This document shows positions 11,906 to 24,133 of a DNA stretch of 64,000 bases, one piece after another (positions within the stretch are counted from its first letter, which is position 1; every line of letters starts with the position of its first letter). The DNA is from Apus apus. Its lineage: Eukaryota; Chordata; Aves; Apodiformes; Apodidae. The position numbers and the translations under genes are program-made. Under the pieces are notes generated by a model. The model was not told the origin of the DNA and did no database searches. It was given only the letters and a program-made list of their open reading frames with translations. Location of the stretch: the NCBI RefSeq assembly GCF_020740795.1, contig NC_067282.1:142524858-142588857 (forward strand), read 5' to 3'.

Positions 11906-14900
11906 CCGTGGCACACAAAAACAGAAACAGAAGCCTCTGAACCCCTGGGAAATTTGCTATCTGTGTCTTGGAGGGTTTTCTCTCCTCCTAAGTGTTTCTT
12001 TGTGGGCCTGGAGATCTATTTGGATTCTTTGAAGCCAGCAAAGAATGTGCAACCTACAGACAGGGGTTTTAAGCAAGTGCAATCTGCACCCAGTATGTTT
12101 GATTCAGCTGCAAAGATGTAGGCTGCCTTCCCCCTCCCATGGCACCTGTGTGTCTCTGATCATCCCTCTCATCTCTGTGCAGAACTTCACAAAGGTCAGT
12201 TCCATTAACCTCGGGGTTACGCCTTGTGTAAATATGCATGTACATCTGATTTGCATGGGAAATGTAATTTTTCCTTATGTGCCTCCCATCCAAATGTTAA
12301 CCAAGCCTGACCCTAGGCTGCCTGCGAGATGTGCTGCAATGGGAACTGTAGCCAGCACAGCTCTCCTGCTCAGGCAGCGCATGGCTGCATACGCCTGATG
12401 GTTTTGCAGAGCAGGTTCAGCTGAGTGGACAGCAGAGGTGCCTACATGTTATCTGCCACACAGCTCCACACGTTGGCAGACGGCGTGTGCAGTAACACAC
12501 AGTATGTGCTGATGTCTCAGGGTGCACGAGTTTCTCTGGGGCCAGCTGGCCTCCAACACGTGCCCTGGCACATGCGGTTTGTGCGGTTGTTCCCGTGGCG
12601 CGGGGTGCACTGGCAGCAGCACGCTCCTTCCATGGGTGCCACAAGGTGCAGAGCTACACAGACGTGAGCAGAGGGCTTGGGGCTGGCTCTGCTGAGCACC
12701 ATCAAGGTGGAAAAGGAAGGAGCTGCAGCACGGAAGGGCCTTTGCCTTCCCCCCGGCCCCATTTTCCACTCTGCCTCGCTGCAGGGCCGAGTTTCACGTG
12801 GAGCTGCCATCTCTCGGACAAGATTATTTCTTCCCGGCTTTCTCTGGATCTGGTCCTCACAGGGCCTGAGCACTGAGCCTAGTGCCTGCTGCATTCGATG
12901 AAAAACCAGCAGTAGCAGCAGCGGGCTGCCCCCGAAGCCAGCAGGAAGCCACGATGCTCAGCACTCCTTCAGAGCATCCCTTGGTGTGTCACCCGTGTGC
13001 CTGCACACGCCGAGGGAGCCCAGGGACACAGGAGGGCGGGGCTGAGGCAAAGAAGACATTAGCGCACAAGTGACATATCTCAATATAATTTCTAAAACTC
13101 TATTAATTGAACAGATAAAATACCTCTGATCTATTTTTCTTATTTTGTTACAAAATATTTGCCATTTGGACTCTTTGCTAGGTGTGACCACACCACTTTT
13201 CCCAAAGGAAGCTTTTCTTGGTGATATTTACAGCGGGAAACAGGTACAGACAGACAGGTGGTTTCAAAAGCCTACACACAGGTAACACTTCCGTTGTTAC
13301 TTTTTTAAAAAAGACACATTCAGATGGGGTTGTGACTTGTGTTGAAGAGCTGAGTGACTTCAAAGCTGCTGGTCCCAGGCAGGGCTGTGAAAGAGCGAGC
13401 AGGACAAGGACAGCTCTAGCTCACGAAACACTGCTGGCAGTCCCTGGAGCCTACACTAGCACAGTGAGGCAGCTGGTGAAGTGGGAGACAGAAGAGCTTG
13501 CTCAGCAACTTGCATTTCAAAGCAGAGACTCTGCCAAGCAGCAGCTTCCTTGATGTAGGGCTCAGATTTGTTTTGGAAACCTCACAAACCTGTGCAGATA
13601 GTTGCAGGTTGAGCCTTCTGAAAAAAGTAACAAAAAAAGCACTTGCAGCTCAGAGGCCCTCTAACACTTCAAAATCTGATGGTACCTTTTTGTGAAGAAC
13701 TCTGAGTATTGATGAAATTCTCGTTGTGGACCATACCAACACCTTTCATCTACAGGGAGAAGAGAAAAAGTGAGCAGTGGTCTTTGCAGAAAGCACTAAG
13801 TGTGGCTACTACTGTGGCCCAGATTATGGCACTAAAAGTACTACAGCAGTGGACAAACAGTGCATTGAATGCAAATTGCACTAAGCTTGATTCTCCTGTA
13901 GCATTTTTCAATCCCTTTGCTACTGGTGTAAACAGACTAATTTGACTGAACCTGCACTAGCTTGAGCAAGAGAAAATTAGGACAGAGCCTGATGATTTGT
14001 GTAATGCAGCTCTGCAGACCTCAGTAACATCTTCCTCTCTTCCTCCTTCCAGCAGAGCCACTTTCTTGTTTGGCCAGTGCGTACTCAACACTCACTGCAG
14101 GATGCTCTTTACTGGGTTTCTCTTTTCTCTCCCTCTCCCTCCTTTTTTAATATAGAAGGGTATGAATTCAGCAGCAAAAAGCCACTGGTTAATTTGGGTT
14201 AATCTAATCTCTGCAGCAGCTTCCTGCCTGATCCCACCACCTGAAAGATTGTGCCAGGTTCAGGATCAGAATCACCGCTGTCAGGAGCTGGTGACTTTCC
14301 TTTGGGCTGATCCCTCCAGGTGAGCTGTGGTACACATTTTGTCCTTCATTATGTTGTCACTGATACGCTCCTTCTAGCCTGCACCATGTCAATGATCAGT
14401 CTGTGCGCAAGGGTGTCTGTTCACAGTACTACAGCTACACTGAGTCTGTGTGTCTTGCTTATGTGTGGGAGGACTGTGGGAGCAGACAATACAATAGATC
14501 AGATGAAGTGTAGACATGCTTTAAAGTGCTTGTCATCCTTCGAGACCAACCTTCAAAGAAAAAAAATAATCCATATTTTGAAGTGAAGTCTGAAGGGCTC
14601 AGCTACACAGTAGAATTTAGAGCAACATGTTCTGTGACAACCTAGAACGAGCGGTTTTGTGTCTCTCCAGCTAAACCTGACAGAAGATGTTGTAGCCAGC
14701 AGGCTAGAAAACAGCAAGGGTTATCTGTGTTTGCTTCTCTGTCCAAAACTCAAGGCCAGCAGTAGCCTCTGCAAGGTCAGGGAAATGGAGCCAACTCGCC
14801 CTGACAGTCTGTTGTGCCTCAGGTACCTTGGCACTTCTGTTAACTCTCTTCCATCCTTCATCCAGCAGGAAGAAAGGAGTCTTATGGAAGCTTCCTTATT

Positions 14901-15009
14901 CTTTACATTCTTGTAGCTCTCCCAATCAATTATTAAAGCAGCAAACCTCTCTTGTAGGAACTTCATAGGCATTGCTATAAATATTTTATCTAAAAAAATT
15001 ATTTCATCA
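11906..15009. other. intergenic, CpG-richer block at 12.45-13.05 kb
   Basis: A CpG-richer segment is seen from about 12450 to 13050, with frames on both strands but no recognised product. The rest is ordinary intergenic DNA. Confidence 0.5.
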
Positions 15010-15025
15010 AGTACCTTAAGGTTTT

Positions 15026-15070
15026 TTTATTGTCTCTTCATGTTAAATGCCAAGTAAAATCTAATTTATT
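15026..15070 (-). promoter_or_regulatory. pair of AATAAA polyadenylation hexamers
   Basis: Minus-strand AATAAA occurs at 15065-15070 and again at 15026-15031, 39 nt apart, just downstream of a short TG repeat in transcript sense (plus-strand CA repeat at 15082-15090). A U-rich stretch follows beyond 15026. This is the first canonical hexamer cluster after the IQSEC3 stop. Use as a cleavage site is an inference. Confidence 0.35.
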
Positions 15071-15081
15071 TCTTTTAACAC

Positions 15082-15141
15082 ACACACACAGAGCCCTTCA
15101 GTGCCTCACTGCACTCTGGGAACAAACAAACAAACAAACAA
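15082..15141. repeat. CA and AAAC microsatellites
   Basis: A short CA run near 15082-15090 and five AAAC units at 15122-15141 flank about 30 nt of unique sequence in the probable 3' UTR. Confidence 0.85.
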
Positions 15142-17679
15142 GTACTGCCATTCCGCTCAGACAGTGAAGTAACTGCTGAGAAGGGTGGACAGTGCCAGCG
15201 CCTCCTTGGACATCACCTCTTTCACCACAGCAGTGAGTAGAAGTAAATTGGCACCTACACTACATTAACTGGACCCTGGCAAATGGCACACGTTTGCTTT
15301 CCCAGGAAGCTACAGGCTAGTCGGATAAGATCCCAGCTTCTATGAGGTGGTAGGGTCTCACCCTGGAGGGAGCTAGCAGCAGATCAGGCCAGCTGTGCTT
15401 CACAGGCTGATCCCTGGCTGCGGGTGAGGACCTCTCCCTGGGCCCAGCTTTGAAGTGTGCAGCATCCTCACTGCCTTTGGAGACTGGTTAGAAGGAAGCT
15501 TCTCTGGTCTGGAGGGAGACTGGGCTTCGGTTCAGGCTTTCCTTACAATCTTTTCTGTCTTCTGTTTCCACAGTCCTCCCTGAGGCTGTGCCTGTTGGCT
15601 CCTGGTCAGTACATCTGTTATTGCATATAAAAGCAGCAGCCTAGTGCCCTGCTCCAGACAGCTAAGCAAACAACTTAGACAGACCTGTTGGCACACCTGG
15701 GTACACGGGACAGACTCAGAAATAAGGGGACCTGGAAGAGAACAGGCTCCTGCCCTGGAGGACCTCACCCCAGCCCCTGGCCGCTTCCCTGACCGCAGCT
15801 GGGTTGAATGTGTGAGCAGCAGAGCCAGCAGACATCCAAAGAGCACCGAGGGGAGCCAGTCTCTGATGCACTGTGGGTTTTGTCACTGGCAATAGCCCCA
15901 GAGATGAGTGTACTGGCATAATCCCTAAGGAAATTGCTGTTTGGCTTTTACCTCACAAGGTAAGCAAAAGCTCCCTGCATCTGCCCTCACTGCCCCTCCT
16001 TCCCTGACATTTTGTACATCCCCACCACTTCCAACAACTCCTTCCACTCCTCACCCAACGGCTGTGTCATCAGCACCCAGTGCTCATGTCTCAGTCATGC
16101 ACAGGAAGAAAAAGCATTTTTTTCTTTCCCTCTTAAAATATAATAAAAATAAAGGCCCTAAAAGGCTCTGTCCTGTTTCAAAACCCTAAAGTTGTTCTTC
16201 CTAGAACTCAAAGGGAGATAGAGTGAGTGAGTGGGACCAAAGCCTTTAAGCTAATTAATACTTTCCCCTCCCTACTGCTCCAAGAGATTTTTTTTTCTAA
16301 AAATATATCCATAGCCCATTTTTAATGCCATCTTCCTTCACGTCCATGTCCCCAGTAAAGCAGAGGAGCTGAGCTGTCATCTCGATCTTAGGATCTTCCC
16401 TGCTCCTCACTATGAACCTGGGATAGGGAGGGAGAGAGAAGAAGAGGCCTTAAAACCTGGTATCTGGGCAGGCGTCCTATAGGAAGGGCTAATAGAGGCA
16501 AGAGTATAGCCAGGCAAGAGATACAAATGGGACCTCACATGGGTGGTACATCTCCAAAATGCCCCCTCCCTCTAACACAGGAGGAAGAGCCCAAGTGAAG
16601 GGATCATCCACCCCAGAAGGTGAACATAACACTTGGCTTTGCTTTCAGAATATAAAAAAGCGGGTGGGCAGGAAACACAAAACCAGGTAGAAGTAGAGCA
16701 GAGGTGGTTCTGTTTTACGCTAGAGAGAACAATCTTTGTGTATGTGTCTGTGTGTGTTGAGGTGGGAGGGCACCTCTTGGTGCCATCTCTTTGGAAAAGT
16801 ACTCATCCATTCCAGGAAGATCTCTGGGCTTAGCCCCTCCCTTCTGCTCCCTCAGAACTGCTTGGTGTTTCCTTTAGTAAGCATGCGCCATAGATTTGCT
16901 ACCATACAAGTGTATTTACACGTGATGAGGTCTGCTAGGTCTCAGCAGAGGTCTCTGGTACAATGCTCCAATGTAACAACAGGAGTGAGTTTTGGTGTTC
17001 AGAGTGAGGCCATCTTTGCATTGTATTGCAGCTCAGGACAGTCTCTCCTCCTCTCAAGCTCTCTTTCACTCATGCACTCCCTCGCTTGGATCCAGCTGCT
17101 GCAAGAAGATAATATTTGAAGAGCGATGAGGAAAAAGCATGGCAAGTGGTACAAGTTCTCAGCTCCAGCTTAGCAGGCAGCAGCAGGGGTGGCAGGGGGA
17201 CCTCCACACCCAGGAGTGCCCCAAGGTCAGTCCTTGGCATGGGTGAGTCTGTTTCTCTTTGAGGCTGGCAAAGTTTTGGGATGAGTACAAACCTATGGCC
17301 AGGTAAATGCAAGGCAGGGAAGGTGGCTGAGTAGCAAACGGAAGACACGGTGCCTATAAAGCAGCAGGTCATCAAGCCTCTCAGGAACAGGGCAGCAAAG
17401 TGCTACATGGGGACAGCAGGAGCACGGGAGGCCAGCTGGGCTGGCAGCATGTGAGGATGTGTGAGCATGTAAGGTCGGCAGTTTCTGTAGATGGCTCCTC
17501 ATGTTTAGCATCATCTTGAGGGGTAAGAGTTAGGTCAGTCAGCTTTTTTTTTTTTTCTTTTCTTCTTCTTTTACTAAAAAATAAATCACAAACTAGATCT
17601 CTGTAGGCAGAAAGGGTCCCCAGGAGGTGGTGGGAAGGGAAGCAGGGAAGTCTGTGCTGTTTTGGTGCTGGTGGTGTGG

Positions 17680-18117
17680 CTACACGAGGCTGCGTGAGCC
17701 ACTGGAGTACCTGCGCCTCTGAAGCAGGGAGCTGGGGGGACAATACTGGTGGGGATGGTTGTAGGGAGGTGGTGGAGGTGGGAGGGGAGGCTGATGGACC
17801 AGCTTCATGGGGGTCCCGGGGAGCCCACTGCCCACACTGCGCCAGGGGGTGGAAGTGCAGGAGTCGGAGGTGACATAGCGCGTCAGAGTCTGGTTGAGGG
17901 CCGGCTCCATTCGAGCGAGGCACGGCTTGTCCAGGACAATGACTTTGACAATCTGCTGGCACTGTACAAGTGTCCCCGCTGAGGCGGGGTGCGAGGGCAT
18001 GAGTGCTGTCTCCAGCCGCTCCCGTGGCATGTTAAGACGCGTGCTGGGCTGCATTCCACTCTCGGGCCCCAGGGCGGAGTTGTGCTGGTACGTTTGAAGC
18101 CTGTTGTGAATTGACAC
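17680..18117 (-). CDS. IQSEC3: IQSEC3 terminal coding exon: proline-rich tail and PDZ-ligand-like end
   Basis: This exon carries residues 834-978 and the stop codon (17680-17682). It starts [17 protein letters not shown] after acceptor CTAAACTAG|GTGTC. The conserved [20 protein letters not shown] core follows, then a polyproline run ([15 protein letters not shown]) that could bind SH3, WW or EVH1 domains. The end is SSGSRSLV, with Ser at -2 and Val at 0, fitting a class I PDZ ligand. The segment between the NRLQ start and GTLVQ ([20 protein letters not shown]) is much less proline-rich than the mammalian version I remember. A second long frame on the same strand (17381-17962) is a shadow of this exon. 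Confidence 0.97.
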   Translation of the reverse strand: MSIHNRLQTYQHNSALGPESGMQPSTRLNMPRERLETALMPSHPASAGTLVQCQQIVKVIVLDKPCLARMEPALNQTLTRYVTSDSCTSTPWRSVGSGLPGTPMKLVHQPPLPPPPPPYNHPHQYCPPSSLLQRRRYSSGSRSLV

Positions 18118-20367
18118 CTAGTTTAGAAACAGCCAAAGAAGCATTAAATGTTACAAGACTTTTCCCATCTGCTGCTACTGGCTGCCCTGAACCCCGCCAC
18201 CAGCCGGCCTCGCATGCTGGAGCCCTCCCCCCACTCAAAAATGAATAAAAACAAAAAAAAAATAGGCACAACTCCTGGCTGTAAAGCCCCCCTTGATAGC
18301 CCCATTGTCCCCATCTAGGCCTAAGTGCTCCTGTCCTTTCCATCACGTGAAAGACAGCAGGGCTGGCGTTCCCAAATGCCGCGCAACCTTGATTATCCAA
18401 ATGGCACAGGGAACGCGAGGCACCCCTACAAGTGGAGGCCTCAGTGAATTCTCATGGAAATGAACAGACCTCATAGGTCATGTCCTTGTCCCCACCAGCA
18501 AAAAGCAGAGGGGAACCAGACGGCAAGGTTTCAGATAATCGAGGTTGAAAGTTTCAGTAAAATGAAATTCAGTAGCTGAATCTGAGATAGAGAGAGACAG
18601 ACTCAAGCCTTTCCCAGCTCCCTGCCTTTCTGAGTAGGAAGGTACACCACATGACTGGCTAATCTGTTTACAAAGGAAAAAGCAGAAATCTGACATACTC
18701 TAGCAAAAGGCAGCTCCCTCTGATCCACTTGATGGTTTGTCAGTGAAAGGAAATGATTTTCAAAGAAAGAAAAAAGAAATAAAAAATGCCCATCTAGCTC
18801 ATATGATGATAAAAGAAAATTAATGATGAAATGGCAGCAGATTAGATAATCTCAAAGAAATGGTAATGCTCCTCTGCTGGCAGAGTATTACTTGGGCAGC
18901 TGAAAGGGGGAAGGGAAGCAGGAGGTCATCAGGGTCCTCAGAGAGAGATGCTGATAATGGAGTCAAATAAGTGAGATCACTGAGTCCAGTTTGAAAAGGA
19001 GGAGCTGGCCTGGAATGGAGGTCCCTGGCAGGGGGGAAGCACAGCAGGAAAATGGTGCTTTCTGAATGGTGGGTGAAGTTCTAGTTCCTCCTGGCAAGGA
19101 CACTGGCTGATGGAGACCCCAAACCAAAGCAAAGTTGCCGGCTCAAAACAGAATGTCAGTCAAGTGACATACTCCGGGGAGGAAACAAGTGCTTACAGAT
19201 TGGCATGGCACTTCCAGCTAGGCAAGGGTAGAGGTGGGCAGATGGGACAGCGGGGGTGTCCTGATGGTCTGGCACGTTGGACAGCATTGCCAGCAGTTGA
19301 GAAGCTGTGGAGTGGCCAAGCTTCCCATCATGCTGGAACAAGGACAAGCTGTTTGTCCCTACTCAAGCATGGGGGCTGCTGAGACTCACTGCACAGTAGG
19401 ACATAATATTGTATCACTATTTATTCAAGCAGTGGAACACCCCCTAGGAGAAAACACTGGTTGCTGGGCCATGAAGTACCAATGACATTAGGATACATGA
19501 AAGCCATTCTCCACAAGGACACAATCCTCCCAACAGGAATAGGAAATTGGCTGGGAGAGGCACCTTCCTCAAGAAGGTTGTGCCTGTAGGGAAACAGGGT
19601 GCTCTTCAGGGAAAAGAAGCAGCATCCACTCCCCACAGAGAAGCTGAACTTTTCAAGTAAATATAATACGATGAGAGGGGAAAGAACTACTTTGGAAAAG
19701 GGTAAATTCGGGACAATGGAGATATTCCAGACAGGGAGAGAGTAGGAAGTAGTAGATAAGATTTTCAGTGTGAAGATCACATTTTCCTGTTTCCTCACAG
19801 GCAGTGGGAGTTTGGGTGTCTGTGAAGAAACAGGCAACCCACTGGATGCTAGACATCCCTGCAAAGACAGTTGTACACAGGACAGCCAAGCTCCCTGCCT
19901 AGGAAGGTGAAGCTCTAGGGAAAGTCTCTGGTATCCAAAGGCCATGCTTAATCCCCTTCAAGGGGGGAGGGAGAGACAGAGCTGCAGAGATTGTGCAGGA
20001 AAGCTGGGCTGCAGGGAATTTGCATGTGATGCTGCATGGAGTTAGCATGTCAGGGAAGTCTTTCGTGGGGTTTTCAGTCTCCCCATAAGCAGTGGGGTGG
20101 GTTAGTCTACAGCGTTTGGGAGCTTGGTCCATGAGGGATGTTACAGTTATAAAAACGGATTGAAAATGCTTTGAAGTTTAGTTTGGATTTGAAAGTTGTA
20201 TTACCCGTCCTAGCAGTAACTTTTAATTGTATCTCTGGAAATTGGTAAAATTGTCAGTCTGGCTGGGGAGGCATTGATTAAAACCTGAGAAAAGAAACAA
20301 CAGAGAATGTGAGAAGAGCTGAAGTGAGAGAGAATTACTTACCTCAGCTGCTCTGCACTCTACTTAC
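18118..20367 (-). other. IQSEC3: IQSEC3 intron before last exon
   Basis: 2250 nt. No CR1 tail or recognised exon. The 174-codon minus frame at 19421-19945 lacks family similarity. Confidence 0.85.
20337..20342 (-). promoter_or_regulatory. IQSEC3: second consensus splice donor behind the 44-nt microexon
   Basis: Transcript-sense GCTGAG|GTAAGT lies 25 nt downstream of the normal donor GTGGAG|GTAAGT at 20362-20367. Both are perfect GTAAGT matches. Use of this distal site would extend the exon to 20343, add VSRVQSS and then an in-frame TGA, truncating the protein after residue 840 of the partial product. Confidence 0.5.
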
Positions 20368-20411
20368 CTCCACTGTGCTGTCCGAGACCTTCTCCCCCAG
20401 ATCCTTCTTGC
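20368..20411 (-). CDS. IQSEC3: IQSEC3 44-nt microexon (GKKDLGEKVSDSTVE)
   Basis: This is the smallest exon: two bases completing Gly819, then 14 codons (residues 820-833). It encodes KKDLGEKVSDSTVE and joins to VSIHNRLQ in the last exon. Acceptor TTTCAAAG|GCAAG, pyrimidine-poor and so probably weak; donor GTGGAG|GTAAGT. The DSTVE end matches the STVE-VSIH junction remembered from mammals, and both phases fit exactly. A second consensus donor lies 25 nt further into the intron at 20337-20342. Skipping the exon would shift frame into the tail, so its inclusion controls the C-terminus. Confidence 0.9.
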
Positions 20412-21072
20412 CTTTGAAATAGAACAAAATCTTTCAGTCAGGAGATCTGTATCTCTAACAAAGAGCTGGCCCTTATAACATGGACTGGAAAGCTAAAGGG
20501 AGAGGTACAGGGCCCAATAAGACTCTTCACTGCACGAACAAATCCAGACCCTCTTGCAACCTGATAGCTGCTGAGTGGGGCAGGGGGAGACCCCTTTGGG
20601 GTCCTATCCTTAGGTCCTGATCTCACTGGCATTCTAGTGAGTTGGCAGCCACTCACCTCTGCACTTGATTTTTGCTGGCATACAAGCCAAGGCATGAGTG
20701 GACACAAAGCCTTTGATAACACAGGCTGGTCCAAAGTGTTGGGTGAAGAGGCTGGAGGAAGCTGATAGTGCAGTTACTGTGCTGCACCAGTTCATGGAAG
20801 AAAAAGTAGGCCACTTCTCAAGATGTTACCTCTGCTCCATAAGTAATGCCTCTTTGCTAGATGTTACAGCTACAGACTGGGTAATGAGACTTTAATGGCT
20901 TTTCTAGGGTATTTGAAGAGCACATATGTCCTCATATTTTCATTATTTGCTCAAGGCTAAGGGAAATTAAAAAGCTGATAATTTCTTTTTGCAGTTATTC
21001 TCACAGGAATCAATGAGAACATATTTGCAAAGGCAGCATTGCTTGATGAAGAGAAGCTGGGTTTCCTCTCAC

Positions 21073-21165
21073 CTGTTGGAGAGCCCTGCTTAGACTGCAG
21101 TTCCATCTGGGCTCCATTGGTCCTCAATGCGAGAGTCTTTGCCCCTTGTTGTTTCTCCAGCTCCC
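21073..21165 (-). CDS. IQSEC3: IQSEC3 exon: post-PH linker
   Basis: This 93-nt exon gives residues 788 (split Trp) to 818 and one base of the next codon. It begins WELEKQQGAKTL, continuing the charged helix, and ends in SKQGSPT, which is family-conserved. The middle (ALRTNGAQMELQ) is variable. Acceptor CTTGCAG|GGGAG; donor CAACAG|GTGAGAGG. Confidence 0.94.
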
Positions 21166-21953
21166 CTGCAAGACAGACATACAAAAGTGAATGAGGAGAG
21201 GGATGTAGAGAAGGACACCAGCATAATGAAGGAGCAACATGGGAGGTCTGCAAGGAGAATTAATGCAAGAAAATTACAGGAGTGTCAAGAAGAGAGGGAG
21301 AGACATACAGCCAAGAAAAAAACCAAACCAAATCAAACCAAAATGGGAACTGGAGACTTGAGGTGTCCAGGAACTTGTATATCTCCACACAACCTTCTAT
21401 GTATGATCTGTGTTTATACACAATAGGTTACTGCTGCACAGGAGGGGACCACTGATGCTGAGCTACTTTAGCTCCTCAGTTTATATATTTAAAAGCCATC
21501 AGAAGCTCCGTGGACATCTAATATGTGTAAGACCGGTCACAGAGGGACACAGTACAGACATTCCTGAAGTGAAGGACAACTCTGCTGTACCCCTCCTGTA
21601 CTTCCCAGCTATCTACAGATCATATTTGCATAGTCAAAGGAGTATGGGAGTATAGAAGAGTCTTCTGGGTCTGACAGTCTATAAGCTTCACTATTCCAGC
21701 CCACTGTATCATACACCCTGCTCAATAAGCATCATAAGCAGTTAAGTTCTTCCATTTCTCCTGCTGGTGAGTGGTCACAGAGTCTGACAGCTTCTTCATC
21801 TTATTGGTGAACACAAGAACAATCCTGTGCAGAGCTGTGCTACTCATCCCCTTTCCCACTGTTCCTGAAGAACCCATTTCCTTTACGCTTTCTCCCTTGT
21901 AGACACATGCAGTGTGATGGTATTGGAGTGTGAATTTTATTAGAGGTCCTTAC

Positions 21954-22115
21954 ACTCGATTCTTATCTGCTCCAGTTCTGTCACTTCTGCTATTGACTCT
22001 TTCAGATCTTCCACAAACTTCTGCATTTCCTCAGCACCCAGAGCACAGAAGTGTAGTATCTGTTTCTTCTCTGAGCCTGAAACTGGTGTCACCAGCGTGA
22101 TGCCATGGGGGTAAT
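21954..22115 (-). CDS. IQSEC3: IQSEC3 exon: end of PH domain and C-terminal helix
   Basis: This 162-nt exon gives residues 734 (split Tyr) to 787 and one base of Trp788. It encodes [20 protein letters not shown], then [20 protein letters not shown] and [13 protein letters not shown]. It carries the last PH strands and the long amphipathic helix that closes the domain in BRAG proteins. Acceptor TTTGCAG|ATTACC; donor ATCGAGT|GTAAGG. Confidence 0.96.
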
Positions 22116-24133
22116 CTGCAAAGATGAGTCAACAAAATAAAGAGATGTTAGGCATTCTTGCTGGAGCAGTTGACTGCTTTGGTACAGGACAGAGTCTTTC
22201 CAACCAGACTTCAAAAGAATGCCACAGTTAGACTTCGTGATACTGCAAACTGTAGGACCCTGCACACTGCAGCTCTCCAAGGGAACAGGACGGCCAAGCC
22301 GCAGCAGCAAGGCAAGTGCCACCAGCACCACAGAACTGCCAAAACCAGAACACTCTAGCTCTTAGGTACACTTACTGCAACATTGGCTCCCGAAACCTGA
22401 GCACAGAGGTAGGACTGCAAAGCCCTTCTGAATCTGTGAAGGAGTAAATGTATATAAGAGGCCAATAACACTTTTTCTCCTGTGGGAGATGCAGCAGGAA
22501 AGGTTGGCTCCTGGAGTCAAAGCCAGAACAGCCATTAACATCCACAGTGGCAGCACTTCTCCCCAGTCTCTACTTCCAGCAGCAGAGAGCATGGCAGGGA
22601 TGTTAGCACAGCATGGGCAGGGAAGTCATTGTGCTGTGCAGAGAGAATGGAAAACAGAAAGAGATGAGTTTGTAGGGCTCCACTTAGTACTGCTCAACAG
22701 GCAAAACACATGGGAATGTGGATGAGGGGACATGTCCTCAGAGTAAAGACATCACAACAAAAGGCCTTGTGTTTTAAAGATCAGGTTGAGTGCAGAGAGG
22801 TGGTGCCTGGATATTCAGACAGCAGAAGCAGGAGAATGAGAGCATGCAGAGATCTTGCTTCAATGGTGACTGGAATTTCTCCATCTTTTTCTCAACCCTT
22901 TTCCTCCTTCCGTCTCACCTTTCTCTACATTTAATTTCTCTCTTCCCCTGTCCCTCTTTCTCTTCTCCTCCACTGTTCCTGCATCTGCCTTCCTTCCCCC
23001 CTTCCCTACTCTTTTCCTTCATCGGTCTTTACCAAACAAGTCAAAGGACCAACTTGCTATTTGCTGCCAGCCCTCAGCTCTCCCTGTTTGTGTCCCAGGC
23101 CCCCTTTCCCACCCTGTGCCCATCTCATCTGTTCAGATCATAAGCTCTTTAGGACGTCTGCTTTTCTGTCTCTGCAGGGGACTCCTGGGATAATCACAAT
23201 ACCCCTGAAAGCTGATCACAACTCTGATCGTGCCTCCTGGGGATGCTCAGTTATGAAGGATTCTTTTGTACATGCAGGAATGTGCAAGACTCTGCACGTT
23301 TCAAAGGGTAGGGGAGAGAGTGACTCAGGCTGCCAAGAGGGGGAGGATGTAAAAAACTTAGGATAGCCACAGTGCTGCTACAGTCTTCCTTCCTTCCAGC
23401 ATGTCCTGTAGGTGCTAACAAAAAACACCCAGTGGGCATCAGCCATGCTTGCCTGGGACTGGTGTGCAGCCCCTCTGACTGCACCAGCAGGAATCCTGCC
23501 TGTTTCTGGAAGTCCTCCAGCACACAACCAGCCTCAATCATGACACATCATGGCTCTATTCCAAGACCATCAAGGTCAGGCTGACTAGGGCTGGCCTCTC
23601 GCCATGCTTTGGTGGGTGCTGTTCCAAGGGCTCCGCTTCTGTCTTGGGAAGCTTTCAGCAAGGCACAACATGGCACAGCGTGGGGAAGCAGCAGCAGCAC
23701 CTGAGCCTTTATCAGTGTCAAAGGTAGAGGTGGGCATTGTGACTGTGGGCATGAGAGGAGAGAGGCTAAAGTTGGCAGCAGCAGTTTTGTCAACAAGGTT
23801 CTCCACCTACAGTTGGCTCCTGAGAGTTCAGTGAGATGTATCTGGGGATTGATTCCTTCATTCCTCCCCACTAGTGCTCTCTCTGCCACCATGACAAGCC
23901 AGACCCTTCAATGAGCCCTTCTGCAGATGCTCAGACCTAGCAGGAGGTGCCAGGAGCCTCTTCTCATCACATTGTACCTGCATGGTGGTCTCCTCAGCAC
24001 CCAGCCTCAGTTTTCTCTCCTTCACTTCTAACCCTGATGTCTCTTCTGATACAAACTGGGTGACACAACCCCCTCCCTCCTTCTCCTTCTCCCTGCCAAA
24101 ACCGTCCAGACACCCAAGGAGCAATGGACTTAC

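Larger units (their letters stand above)
15010..17679 (-). other. IQSEC3: probable IQSEC3 3' UTR
   Basis: This is sequence downstream of the stop codon with no supported ORF and no CR1 copy. In transcript sense it opens with an A-rich tract (T run on the plus strand at 17544-17572). The first canonical AATAAA hexamers I find downstream of the stop are the pair near 15.03-15.07 kb, which would make a UTR of about 2.65 kb, plausible for a neuronal transcript. An ATTAAA variant (plus-strand TTTAAT) near 16.32 kb is an alternative end. The extent is inferred, not observed. Confidence 0.45.

Noticed and set aside
17381..17962. 193-codon minus-strand frame
   Set aside because: It is an alternative frame of the IQSEC3 terminal exon and 3' UTR, with no family similarity.
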